Part shown: one piece after another, positions 55,040-63,595 of the stretch
Layout of the letters: every line of letters starts with the position of its first letter
Numbering within the stretch: the stretch's first letter is position 1
Notes under the pieces: model-generated
Told to the model about the DNA's origin: nothing
Databases searched by the model: none
The model's input: the letters and a program-made list of their open reading frames with translations, nothing else
Assembly (NCBI GenBank): GCA_963778525.1
Contig: CAVZUJ010000008.1
Location: forward strand, 1-64,000
Source of the DNA: Schlegelella_A sp963778525
Lineage (GTDB): Bacteria; Pseudomonadota; Gammaproteobacteria; Burkholderiales; Burkholderiaceae_C
DNA: 64,000 nucleotides
Direction: 5' to 3'
Program-made: the position numbers and the translations under genes

Positions 55040-56260
55040 ATGAATCCCGACGCGAGAACCCTGTGGCAGGCGCCCAGCTGGGGTCTGGCCGTTCTGCTGG
55101 CCTGCCTGGGCATGCTCGGGCCGTTCTCGATCGACACCTATCTGCCGGCGTTCACCGGCATCGCCCAGGCCATCGGCGCCTCGCCGGTGCAGATGCAGCA
55201 GACGCTCTCGGCCTACCTGTTCGGGTTTGCCGTGATGAACCTGTTCCACGGCGCCCTTTCCGACAGCTTCGGGCGCCGGCCGGTCGTGCTGGGCGGACTC
55301 GTCGTCTTCACCCTCGCGTCGGTGGGCTGCGCCTTGTCGCAGCATGTCGGCCTGCTGGTGTTCTTTCGAGCGGTCCAGGGCATGTCCGCCGGCGCCGGCA
55401 TCGTCATATCGCGCGCCGTGATCCGCGACATGTTCCCGCCGGCCGACGCCCAGCGCGTGATGTCGCAAGTGACGATCTACTTCGGCGTGGCACCCGCGAT
55501 CGCGCCGATGGTCGGCGGCTGGCTCTTCATCCATGCCGGCTGGCACACGATCTTCTGGTTCCTGACCGCGGTCGGCATCGTGCTCGGGCTCGCGATCTGG
55601 CACCTGTTGCCGGAGACACTGCACTCGACCCATCGACAGCCGTTCAATACCCGCCACCTCCTGCGTGGCTACTGGGAGCTCGGGAGCAATCCGCGCTTCC
55701 TCACGCTGGCACTGGCGAGCGGCATCCCCTTCAACGGCATGTTCCTCTATGTCCTGTCGGCCCCGGTCTTTCTCGGCGATCACCTGCATCTGGCGCCGGG
55801 CGAGTTCTTCTGGTTCTTCCTGCTCAGCATTGCCGGCATCATGAGCGGCGCTTTCCTCTCGGGACGCATGGCCGGCCGGGTCAAGGCGTCGCGCCAGATC
55901 CGCTACGGCTTTGTCATCATGGGCGCGGTCTCCATCGCCAACCTTGTCCTCAACCTGCTCTTCGTTCCCGAGGTCTGGTGGGCGCTCTTTCCGCTGGCCC
56001 TCTATTCGTTCGGCTGGGCGATGATGGTGCCGGTGGTGACCCTGCTGGTGCTCGACATGGTGCCGGAGCGGCGGGGCATGGCATCGTCGTTCCAGGCCTT
56101 CATCGGCAGCTCGGCCAACGGCGTCGTCGCCGGCGTCATCGCGCCGCTGGTGATGCATTCGACGATCGCGCTGGCCGCCACTTCGCTGGCCATGATGAGC
56201 ATCGGCGTGTTCGCATGGCTGTGGGTCAAGCCGCGCCTGGCGCGACAATCGATGCCATGA
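55040..56260 (+). CDS. MFS transporter, Bcr/CflA drug-resistance type
   Basis: 406 residues with twelve membrane helices. Start ATG 55040 before 'WGLAVLLACLGMLGPFSIDT'. Motif A between helices 2 and 3 is 'GALSDSFGRRPVVLGG', motif C-like 'FGVAPAIAPMVGGWL' in helix 5, both typical of Bcr/CflA (DHA1) exporters. The stop overlaps the start of the hpaG-type gene (ATGA), so it may belong to the aromatic-degradation transcript, though its closest class exports drugs such as bicyclomycin. Substrate not decidable. Confidence 0.88.
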   Translation: MNPDARTLWQAPSWGLAVLLACLGMLGPFSIDTYLPAFTGIAQAIGASPVQMQQTLSAYLFGFAVMNLFHGALSDSFGRRPVVLGGLVVFTLASVGCALSQHVGLLVFFRAVQGMSAGAGIVISRAVIRDMFPPADAQRVMSQVTIYFGVAPAIAPMVGGWLFIHAGWHTIFWFLTAVGIVLGLAIWHLLPETLHSTHRQPFNTRHLLRGYWELGSNPRFLTLALASGIPFNGMFLYVLSAPVFLGDHLHLAPGEFFWFFLLSIAGIMSGAFLSGRMAGRVKASRQIRYGFVIMGAVSIANLVLNLLFVPEVWWALFPLALYSFGWAMMVPVVTLLVLDMVPERRGMASSFQAFIGSSANGVVAGVIAPLVMHSTIALAATSLAMMSIGVFAWLWVKPRLARQSMP

Positions 56261-56941
56261 CGGCACTGCCTTGTTTCGACACCCCGCCCTATCGTCTTTC
56301 CGGCACGGTGTACGGCATGCTGATGAACCATCGCGAGGCCTTGGCGGCGCTCGGCGAGGCCGTCGACAAGCCGCCGTACAAGGCGCCGCCGAAGGGCGTC
56401 GTTCTCTACGTCAAGCCGCGCAACACGATCGTCGCCCCGGGCCGGACGGTGCAAGTCGATGCCGCGATCGGCCAGGTCGAGGTCGGCGCCGCGCTGGGCA
56501 TCGTCATCGGCCGAACGACGTGCGCCGTGGGCGAGAGCGAAGCGATGCGCTGCGTCGCGGGCTTCGTCATCGTCGGCGACTTCAGTGCCCCGCACACCTC
56601 GTAGTTCCGGCCGGCGATCCGCTTTCGCGCCCGCGATGCATCGTGCGCCATCGCGCCGGCGGTTGTCGCGGCGAGCGACGATCGACCGGCCCGACGCGCT
56701 TGCCGTTCGCGTCTTCGTCGATGGCCGCCTGGTGCACGAGACGAGCACCGGCGGCACGTTTCGCAGCGTCGCCCGGCTTGTCGCCGACGTCAGCGACTTC
56801 ATGACGCTGGCGCCCGGCGATCTCCTGCTCGCCGGCATCGCGCCCGGGGCGCCGCAGGTGGGCGCGAACGTGGACATCGGCATCGAGATCGACGGGCTGG
56901 GCCGGCTCGACACGCGCACGGCCGCGGAGTCGGCCGCATGA
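56257..56941 (+). CDS. hpaG1: HpaG-type fumarylacetoacetate hydrolase family protein, first copy (nonsense codon and frameshift)
   Basis: Corresponds to the N-terminal half of the bifunctional HpaG (isomerase/decarboxylase of homoprotocatechuate degradation). ATG 56257 overlaps the MFS stop. The frame 'LSGTVYGMLMNHREAL', 'APPKGVVLYVKPRNTIV', 'VGAALGIVIGRTTCAV', 'CVAGFVIVGDFSAPHTS' meets TAG at 56602-56604 where Tyr is expected, continues as 'FRPAIRFRARDASCAIAP', then shifts +1 near 56683 into 'RPDALAVRVFVDGRLVHE', 'FMTLAPGDLLLAGIAPGAP'. Corrected length is 227 residues. The stop by substitution plus a shift make this the most damaged gene of the set. It overlaps the second copy by 4 bp. Confidence 0.8.
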
Positions 56942-57703
56942 AGCGCGCACGCGTTGCCTATGCAGGCGCGGTCCACGAAGCGACGCCCGGTGCCGCGGCG
57001 CATACGCTGCGCCTCGCCGACGGTCGCGTCGTTGCCGAAGGAGACGTCGTCTGGCTGCCGCCGTTCGAAGTCGGCACGATCATCGCGCTCGGCCTCAACT
57101 ACGCCGATCATGCCAAGGAACTGGCGTTCAACGCGCAGGAAGAGCCGCTCGTCTTTCTGAAGGGGCCGGGCTCGCTGATCGGCCATCGCGGCCAGACGCG
57201 CCGGCCGGCCGGCGTCGAGTTCATGCACTACGAATGCGAGCTCGCGGTGGTGATCGGCCGGCCGGCGCGCAGGGTGGCCCGCGCCGACGCGATGGCGCAT
57301 GTCGCCGGCTACACCGTCGCCAACGACTATGCGATTCGCGACTATCTCGAGAACTGGTATCGGCCGAATCTGCGCGTCAAGAATCGCGACGGCGGCACCG
57401 TGCTCGGCCCCTGGCTGGTCGATGCCGCCGACGTCGCCGCACCGCCGCAGCTGGCCCTCCGAACGCTTCGTCAACGGCACGTGTCGTGCAGCAAGGCAAT
57501 ACGCGCGACCTCGTCTTCGACATCCCGTATCTCGATCGAATACCTGAGCGCCTTCATGACGCTGCAGCCCGGCGACGTGATACTCACCGGCACGCCCGAG
57601 GGCGTGGTCGAACGTCGGCGTCGGCGACGAGGTGGTCTGCGAGATCGAAGGCATCGGCGGGCTGGTCAACACCATCGTCGGCGACGCAGACTTCGGCCGC
57701 TGA
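56938..57703 (+). CDS. hpaG2: HpaG-type 2-hydroxyhepta-2,4-diene-1,7-dioate isomerase/decarboxylase, second copy (four frame shifts)
   Basis: 253 residues after removing four single extra bases (near 57465, 57479, 57534 and 57610). Fumarylacetoacetase fold: 'IALGLNYADHAKELA', 'FLKGPGSLIGHRG', 'VEFMHYECELAVVIGR' (metal-binding Glu), 'VANDYAIRDYLENWYRPN', 'NTRDLVFDIPYL', 'IEYLSAFMTLQPGDVILTGT' and the end 'GIGGLVNTIVGDADFGR'. In the pathway it handles 5-carboxymethyl-2-oxo-hex-3-ene-1,6-dioate. ATG 56938. Four extra bases in 150 bp with the coding sense otherwise perfect argue for sequence error. Confidence 0.85.
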
Positions 57704-57726
57704 CTTGACAGACACGAGGAAGACGA

Positions 57727-59188
57727 ATGCGAATCGAGCATCTGATCGACGGCACGAGCGGTCGAGGGCCGCGACTATTTCGAGACCGTCAATCCGGCGA
57801 CGCAGGAAGTGCTGGCCGAAGTGGCGCGCGGCGGCGCCGGTGAAGTGGATGCCGCCGTTGCCGCGGCGAAGGAGGCGTTTCCGGCGTGGGCCGGCAAGCC
57901 GGCTCCGGAGCGCGCCAGGCTCATGCGCAGGCTCGGCGACCTGATCGCCGCCAACGTGCCGGAGATCTCGGAGACCGAGACGACGCGATACCGGCCAGGT
58001 GATCGCGCAGACCAGAAAGCAGCTCGTGCCGCGCGCCGCCGACAACTTCCACTATTTCGCCGAGATGTGCGTGCGCGTCGACGGCCACACCTATCCGACG
58101 CCGACCCATCTCAACTACACCCTCTTTCATCCGGTCGGCGTCTGCGCCCTGATCTCGCCGTGGAACGTGCCGTTCATGACGGCGACGTGGAAGGTCGCGC
58201 CCTGCCTGGCCTTCGGCAACACGGCGGTGCTGAAGATGAGCGAGCTGTCGCCGCTGACCGCGGCGCGGCTCGGCGAGCTGGCGCTCGAGGCCGGCATTCC
58301 GGCCGGCGTGCTCAACGTCGTGCACGGCTATGGCGGCGAGGCCGGCGAAGCGCTGGTCTCGCATGCCGACGTTCGCGCGATCTCCTTCACCGGCTCGACG
58401 CGCACCGGCAACCGCATCGTGCAAAGCGCCGGCCTGAAGAAGTTCTCGATGGAGCTCGGCGGCAAGAGCCCGTTCGTGATCTTCGCCGACGCCGACTTCG
58501 AGCGCGCGCTCGACGCCGCCGTCTTCATGATCTTCTCGAACAACGGCGAGCGCTGCACCGCCGGCTCGCGCATCCTCGTCGAGAAGGCGATCTATGCGGA
58601 GTTCGTCAAGCGCTTCGTCGAGCGCGCCAAGCGCATCACGGTGGGCGATCCGCTCGACGAGAAGACCATCGTCGGGCCGATGATCAGCCAGGGCCATCTG
58701 GAGAAGGTGCGCGGCTACATCGCGCTCGGCGGCGAGGAGGGCGCGACGCTGCTCTGCGGCGGCCTCGAGGCTCCGGCGCTGCCTGACGCACCTGCGCGCA
58801 CGGCAACTTCGTGCTGCCGACGGTCTTCGCCGACGTCGACAACCGCATGCGCATCGCGCAGGAGGAGATCTTCGGGCCGGTCGCCTGCCTGATTCCGTTC
58901 GACGGCGAAGCCGATGCGATCGCCCAGGCCAACGACATCGCCTACGGCCTGTCGAGCTACGTCTGGACGCGCGACATCGGCCGGGCCCATCGCGTCGCCG
59001 CGGCAATCGAGGCGGGGATGTGCTTCGTCAACAGCCAGAACGTGCGCGACCTGCGCCAGCCCTTCGGCGGCACCAAGGCATCGGGCACGGGCCGCGAAGG
59101 CGGGACCTGGAGCTACGAAGTGTTCTGCGAGCCGAAGAACGTCTGCGTGTCCATCACCGATCACCACATTCCGCACTGGGGTGTCTGA
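57727..59188 (+). CDS. hpaE: 5-Carboxymethyl-2-hydroxymuconate semialdehyde dehydrogenase (frame shifts)
   Basis: NAD-dependent oxidation of the ring-cleavage product. ATG 57727 with GAGGAAGA site. Frame breaks at about 57762 (+1, 'IDGTS' then 'VEGRDYFETVNP'), 57987 (+1, before 'TGQVIAQTRKQ') and 58788-58798 (+2, before 'GNFVLPTVFADVDNRM'); corrected 485 residues, as usual for HpaE. Aldehyde dehydrogenase residues are intact: Asn in 'SPWNVPFM', Glu in 'SMELGGKSP', catalytic Cys in 'NNGERCTAGSR'. The end 'GTGREGGTWSYEVFCEP' is typical. Neighbours give the pathway assignment. Confidence 0.9.
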
Positions 59189-59248
59189 TGCGAAGGTCGT
59201 CATGCGCGAGCTGAGGCGTCGGTGCTGGCGCGCCGCGGACGAGCTGCG

Positions 59249-59576
59249 ATGAGTCTCTACAGCGCGCAGAAGTTTCTCTTCCAGCTCAATCGCGAGCCGC
59301 AGGTGCAACAGCGCTTTCGCGAAGATCGCGCTGCCCTCCTCGACGACTACGAGTTGACCGACGAAGAGCGCGAGGCCTTCCTCGGCGGCGACATCGGCAA
59401 GCTCTACGTCCTCGGCATCGAACGGCCAGTTGCTGATGCATTTCGCGGCCTTGCTCGGCATGCCGTGGGCCGACTACATCGAGGCCATGCGCGAGGGCGT
59501 TCGCCGGCACGGACCGGTGCGCGCCGGCATCTACGCGATGACGACCTCGACCGACGAGAAGGTGGCGGGGGTATGA
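59249..59576 (+). CDS. LigA-type small subunit of extradiol dioxygenase (one frameshift)
   Basis: 108 residues after dropping one extra G near 59424 ('LYVLGI' then 'NGQLLMHFAALLG'). 'QKFLFQLNREPQVQQRFRED' and 'YELTDEEREAFLGGDIGKLY' match the helical LigA family (protocatechuate 4,5-dioxygenase alpha chain). It has no metal site itself but helps form the active-site cleft with the LigB chain. ATG 59249 and overlap of its stop with the next gene's start (ATGA) show it is paired with the LigB-type gene. Confidence 0.82.
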
Positions 59577-60392
59577 GCCTCGTTTTCGCGGGCGTCTGCA
59601 GCCATGCACCCGGCATCACCGGCCGGGCGCATCTGGCCGAGCCGGGCATGCGCGACGCCTTTCACGCCGAGTTCCATCGTCTGGGCGAGAAGCTCAGCGC
59701 GAGCCGGCCCGACGCGCTCATCGTCATCGCCGCCGAGCACTTCGCGAACTTCTTCATGAACAACATGCCGGCCTACGCGATGGGCATGGCCGACCACTAC
59801 GAAGGCCCGATCGAGGATCCGGCCTGGCTCGGCATCGAGCGAACGCGCATCCCCGGCAACGCCGCGTTGTCGCAGCGCCTGGTGCGCCGCGTCATGGGCG
59901 AGGTGGACCTCGCTTACGCCGAGGAGTGGAAGTTCGATCACGGCATCATGGTGCCGCTGCATTTCCTGACGCCGAAGTTCGATCTGCCCGTGATCCCGGT
60001 CAACATCAATTGCCAGGGCCCGCCGCTGACGCCGCTGAAGCGCGCCTGGGCTTTCGGCGAGGCGCTTGCGCCGCGCCTGCGACGCCGCGCCCGAGCGGAT
60101 CGCGCTGGTCGGTACCGGCGGCATCTCGCACTGGCCGGCGACGCCCGATTCGGGCAAGATCAACGAGCCGTGGGACCGCGCCTTTCTCGACCGCTGGTCG
60201 CGCAACGACCGCGATGCCATGCTCGCCTACAGCGACGAGGCAACTTATCGCGACGCCGGCCAGGGCGGTTTCGAGATCCGCACCTTCATCGCCACGGCCG
60301 CGGCGGCGCGCGGCCGCGGCGAAGTCCATTTCTACGCGCCGATCCCGATCTTCTCCGTCGGCTGCACGGTGGCCACGATGGACATCGAATGA
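59573..60392 (+). CDS. LigB-type extradiol ring-cleavage dioxygenase (one frameshift)
   Basis: 272 residues after dropping one extra base near 60082. Class III dioxygenase with non-heme Fe(II): 'FAGVCSHAPGITGR' (His), 'AAEHFANFFMNNMPAYAMGM' (His), 'EEWKFDHGIMVPLHFL' (His, Glu region), 'VGTGGISHWP' and 'FIATAAAARGRGEVHFYAP'. With the LigA gene it forms a two-subunit dioxygenase; together with hpaE, hpaF, hpaG and hpaH the natural substrate is most likely homoprotocatechuate (3,4-dihydroxyphenylacetate), so it stands in for HpaD. Direct neighbours are the only evidence for the substrate. Confidence 0.85.
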
Positions 60393-60405
60393 AAGAGGAG
60401 CTGCC

Positions 60406-60813
60406 ATGCCGCACGTGACGATCCAGTACACCGCCAACCTCGATCCCGAGGCGAACATGGGCGTGCTCTGCTCGGCGCTCGCCGAGGTTCTCTGCGCGCA
60501 GCGCGACGGCGAAGGCAAGCGCGTCTTTCCGATCGGCGGCACGCGCGTGCTGGCCTATCCGGCCGCGGCCTTCGCCGTCGCCGACGGCGCGCCGGACCGG
60601 GCCTTCGTCTATCTGAACGTCCGCATCGCGCCCGGCCGGGCGCCGCAGCACGTCGCCGCCGCCGGCGAAGCGCTTGATGGCGATCGGTGCGCCGCCACTT
60701 CGCGGCATTGTTCGCGAGCCGGCCGCTCGGGATCACGCTGCAGGTCGACGAAGGCGCGCCGCTCCTTCGACGTCAAGCACAGCAACTTGCATCCGCTCTT
60801 CGCGGGAAAGTAG
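60406..60813 (+). CDS. hpaF: 5-Carboxymethyl-2-hydroxymuconate delta-isomerase (three frame shifts)
   Basis: 134 residues after removing three single extra bases (near 60676, 60689 and 60758). Begins 'MPHVTIQYTANLD' with the N-terminal Pro that acts as catalytic base after removal of Met, as in the 4-oxalocrotonate tautomerase superfamily. 'RAFVYLNVRIAPGRA' and 'RRHFAALFASRPLGITLQVD' follow, and 'FDVKHSNLHPLFA' closes it. It isomerises the product of HpaE. The next gene begins 9 bp downstream. Confidence 0.85.
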   Translation: MPHVTIQYTANLDPEANMGVLCSALAEVLCAQRDGEGKRVFPIGGTRVLAYPAAAFAVADGAPDRAFVYLNVRIAPGRAPQHVAAAGEALDGDRCAATSRHCSRAGRSGSRCRSTKARRSFDVKHSNLHPLFAGK

Positions 60814-60822
60814 AGCGTCGCC

Positions 60823-61625
60823 ATGCTCACGAGAGAAACGGTCGAAGCACTCGCCGCGAGCTCCACGATGCCGAGAAACGGCGGGTCCAGGTGCGCCATT
60901 TCTCGATGCGCCATCCGGGCATGACCGTCGACGACGGCTATGCGATCCAGCGTGCCTGGGTTGCGCTCAAGCTCGCCGAAGGCCGCGTCATCAAGGGCCG
61001 CAAGATCGGCCTGACCTCGCGCGCGATGCAGCAGTCGTCGCAGATCGACGAGCCCGACTACGCGCCGCTGCTCGACGACATGTTCTTCGAGGCCGGCCGC
61101 GATATCCCGATCGATCGCTTCATCGCGCCCCGGGTCGAGGTCGAGCTCGCCTTCGTTCTCGGGCGGCCGCTCAGGGGCCCGGGCGTGACGCTCGCCGATG
61201 TGCTCGCTGCGACCGAGGTGGTGACGCCGGCAGTCGAGATCATCGATGCCCGCATCGAGCAGTTCGATCGCGAGACCAAGGCGCCGCGAAAGGTCTTCGA
61301 CACCATCGCCGATTTCGCCGCCAACGCCGGCATCGTCACCGGCGGGCGGCCGGTCCGGCCGCACGACGTCGACCTGCGCTGGGTGGGCGCGATGCTCTAC
61401 AAGAACGGCGTGATCGAGGAGACCGGTCTGGCCGCCGCGGTGCTCAACCACCCGGCCAATGGCGTGGCCTGGCTGGCGAACAAGATCGCACCCTACGACG
61501 AGCAACTCAACGCGGGCGATGTCGTGCTCGGCGGGTCCTTCACGCGCCCGGCGACGGCCGCGCGGGGCGACGTTTTCCATGTCGACTACGGCCCGCTCGG
61601 CGCGATCGCGTTTCGCTTCGCCTGA
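60823..61625 (+). CDS. hpaH: 2-Oxo-hept-4-ene-1,7-dioate hydratase (one frameshift)
   Basis: 267 residues after restoring one missing base near 60867 ('EALAAS' then 'LHDAEKRRVQVRHFS'). Start ATG 60823. Fumarylacetoacetase/hydratase fold: 'HPGMTVDDGYAIQRAW', 'GRKIGLTSRAMQQSSQIDEP', 'APRVEVELAFVLGRPL' (metal Glu), 'DVDLRWVGAMLYKNG' and 'GSFTRPATAARGDVFHVDYG'. It adds water to the diene acid before the aldolase step. The aldolase (HpaI), the hydroxylase (HpaBC) and the regulator HpaR are not in this window. Confidence 0.9.
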
Positions 61626-61745
61626 AGGAGCGCGTGCTCGGCGCGAGCCAATTCGTGACCAAGTGCCGGCGGGTCCGTCGAGACGTCGGGCGCGCGACTG
61701 GCCTGGGTCACTCTTGAGCTTCGTCTTTCATATCTCGCTGCAAGT

Positions 61746-61899
61746 CCTTATTTATTAAGGCATTTTCGAACTTGAGAGAGAGCCGCAGACTCGCTTCTAA
61801 GTCCTTGATTCCATTGATTTTTGTCACTTTCTTGAATTGACCCTGCCGGCCCCTTGGGCTAAAGTGGCGCAAAGTGCACTTTGGTGGGGTTTTGTGGCG
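61746..61899 (+). promoter_or_regulatory. dcw-cluster promoter with MraZ-binding GTG repeats
   Basis: TTGACC (61837-61842), 17 bp, TAAAGT (61860-61865) forms a good sigma-70 promoter with predicted start near 61872. From 61864 GTG-containing boxes occur at exact 10-bp steps: GTGGCG (61864), GTGCAC (61874), GTGGGG (61884) and GTGGCG (61894). MraZ is known to bind direct GTGG-type repeats before its own gene and to repress the cluster. The last box contains the likely start codon. Further left is an AT-rich stretch with a small hairpin CCTTA-TTTAT-TAAGG (61746-61760); no gene lies in 61626-61860. Confidence 0.78.
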
Positions 61900-62334
61900 A
61901 CCGTAGTTTTCCAAGGCCCTGCAGCGTTGACGCTCGACGGCAAAGGCCGCATCGCGATGCCGGCGCGGCATCGCGAACTGCTGGCCGCGATGGGAGTCAA
62001 CCAGCTCACCGTCACCAAGCACCCCGAAGGCTCGTTGCTGATCTTTCCGCGCCCCGCGTGGGAGATCTTCCGCGACAGGGTGGCGGCGCTTCCGATGGAC
62101 TCGAGCGGCTGGAAACGCGTCTTCCTCGGCAACGCGATGGACGTCGAGATCGACGGCTCGTCGCGCGTCCTCATCGCTCCCGAGCTGCGCGCGGCGGCCG
62201 GGCTCGTTCGCGACGTGATGCTGCTCGGCATGGGCAGCCACTTCGAGCTCTGGGATGCCGAGCGTCATGCCGCCCACGAAGCCGCGGTGATGCAGTCGGC
62301 GATGCCCGATTCGCTGAAGAGCTTCAGCTTCTGA
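61894..62334 (+). CDS. mraZ: Transcriptional regulator MraZ
   Basis: 146 residues if GTG 61894 is used; it is the last GTG box of the operator and the start nearest to 'VFQGPAALTLDGKGRIAMPA'. The protein has two AbrB/SpoVT-like halves: 'LDGKGRIAMPARHRELL' and 'VEIDGSSRVLIAPELRAAA', each with the D-x-K/S-G/S-R signature. It forms a ring and binds DNA repeats upstream of itself. First gene of the dcw cluster; overlaps rsmH (TGATG). Confidence 0.92.
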   Translation: MATVVFQGPAALTLDGKGRIAMPARHRELLAAMGVNQLTVTKHPEGSLLIFPRPAWEIFRDRVAALPMDSSGWKRVFLGNAMDVEIDGSSRVLIAPELRAAAGLVRDVMLLGMGSHFELWDAERHAAHEAAVMQSAMPDSLKSFSF

Positions 62335-63299
62335 TGGCCACCGCACCGGACATGGAGCACGTCAGCGTTCTCCTGCATGAGGCCGTGGGCGCGCTGGTGA
62401 CATCGCCCGATGGCATGTATGTCGACGGCACGTTCGGTCGCGGCGGCCATGCGCGCGCCATCCTGGCGCGCCTGTCGGCGAAGGGTCGCCTGCTGGCGAT
62501 CGATCGAGACCCGGACGCCGTGAGTCATGCCCGCGATGCCGGTGATCTCGCCGCCGATCCGCGCTTCTCGATAGCGCACACCAGCTTCGCGCACATGGCC
62601 GACGTGCTCCTGGAGCAGGGCATCGAGCGCGTCAACGGCGTGCTCCTCGACCTCGGCGTGTCGTCACCGCAGATCGACGACCCGGCGCGCGGCTTTTCCT
62701 TCCGCTTCGACGGCCCGCTCGACATGAGGATGGACACCACCCGCGGCGAGAGCGCGGCCGAATTTCTCGCCCGCGCCCAAGAGCGCCACATTGCGGAGGT
62801 GATACGCGACTATGGGGAAGAACGGTTTGCTCTACAGGTTGCAAAGGCGCTTGTTGCTCGGCGCGAAAGCGGGCGCCCTGTTCGAACCACAGGGGAACTT
62901 TCCGAAGTCGTGGCTGGTGCGGTGCGCACCCGCGAGGCGGGCCAGAACCCTGCAACGCGCACGTTTCAAGCGCTTCGGATTTTCGTCAACGCCGAGCTTG
63001 AGGAGCTCGAGCAGGCCCTGAGCGCGGCGCTCGAGCTGCTGGCGCCCGGCGGCCGGCTGGTCGTGGTCAGCTTTCATTCGCTCGAAGACCGCATCGTCAA
63101 GACCTTCATCGCGCGCGAAAGCAGGAGCGAGTTCGACCGGAGGGCGCCGTTCGCCGCGCCGAAGGCGCATCGCCTGACCGCCATCGCCCGGGTCAAGCCG
63201 AGCGACGGCGAGGCGCGCGCCAACCCGCGTGCCCGCTCGGCCGTGATGCGCGTGGCCGAGCGCACCGACGCGCCCTTCCTGGCCGGAGCGGCGGCGTGA
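62334..63299 (+). CDS. rsmH: 16S rRNA (cytosine(1402)-N(4))-methyltransferase
   Basis: 321 residues from ATG 62334. SAM-binding and family motifs: 'HVSVLLHEAVGAL', 'YVDGTFGRGGHARAIL', 'LAIDRDPDAV', 'LLDLGVSSPQIDDPARGFSF', 'TFQALRIFVNAELEEL', 'VVVSFHSLEDRIVKTF'. It adds the N4-methyl group to C1402 in the decoding centre. Overlaps mraZ by one base and ftsL by 4 bases. The reading frame is intact. Confidence 0.95.
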   Translation: MATAPDMEHVSVLLHEAVGALVTSPDGMYVDGTFGRGGHARAILARLSAKGRLLAIDRDPDAVSHARDAGDLAADPRFSIAHTSFAHMADVLLEQGIERVNGVLLDLGVSSPQIDDPARGFSFRFDGPLDMRMDTTRGESAAEFLARAQERHIAEVIRDYGEERFALQVAKALVARRESGRPVRTTGELSEVVAGAVRTREAGQNPATRTFQALRIFVNAELEELEQALSAALELLAPGGRLVVVSFHSLEDRIVKTFIARESRSEFDRRAPFAAPKAHRLTAIARVKPSDGEARANPRARSAVMRVAERTDAPFLAGAAA

Positions 63300-63595
63300 C
63301 ACGGGTCAACGTGCTGTTGCTGCTGGCGCTGCTGCTGAGCAGCGTCTATCTGGTCCGCGTCTCGTACGAGTCGCGTCGTCTCTTCGCCGAGCTCGACCGG
63401 GCGCAGAACGAGGAGCGCACGCTCGAGACCGACAGCGACCGCCTGAAGACCGAGCTGCGCACGCAGGCGACGCCGCTGCGCGTCGAGCGCACGGCGCGCG
63501 ACCGGCTCGGCATGCGCACGGCGACGCCGGCGGTGACGCAATACGTCGAGCTGCCGCGGGTCGCCGCCGCGGCTTCCGAGAGCGCGACGCGATGA
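63296..63595 (+). CDS. ftsL: Cell division protein FtsL
   Basis: 99 residues from GTG 63296, overlapping rsmH. One N-terminal membrane helix ('VLLLLALLLSSVYLVRVSYE') and a periplasmic leucine-zipper coiled coil ('LFAELDRAQNEERTLETDSD') as expected for FtsL, which joins FtsB and FtsQ in the divisome. Length fits. Overlaps the start of ftsI by 4 bp. Confidence 0.92.
   Translation: MTRVNVLLLLALLLSSVYLVRVSYESRRLFAELDRAQNEERTLETDSDRLKTELRTQATPLRVERTARDRLGMRTATPAVTQYVELPRVAAAASESATR

Noticed and set aside
56257..57703. Amber (TAG) recoding or programmed frameshifting as explanation of broken hpa genes
   Set aside because: The breaks lack slippery sequences, occur several times per gene, also hit unrelated genes, and TAG ends normal genes here (for example 352-354). 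Sequence error is simpler.
61806..61820. TTGATTCCATTGAT as a second FNR box before mraZ
   Set aside because: The right half does not match ATCAA and the place makes no sense for an oxygen regulator.
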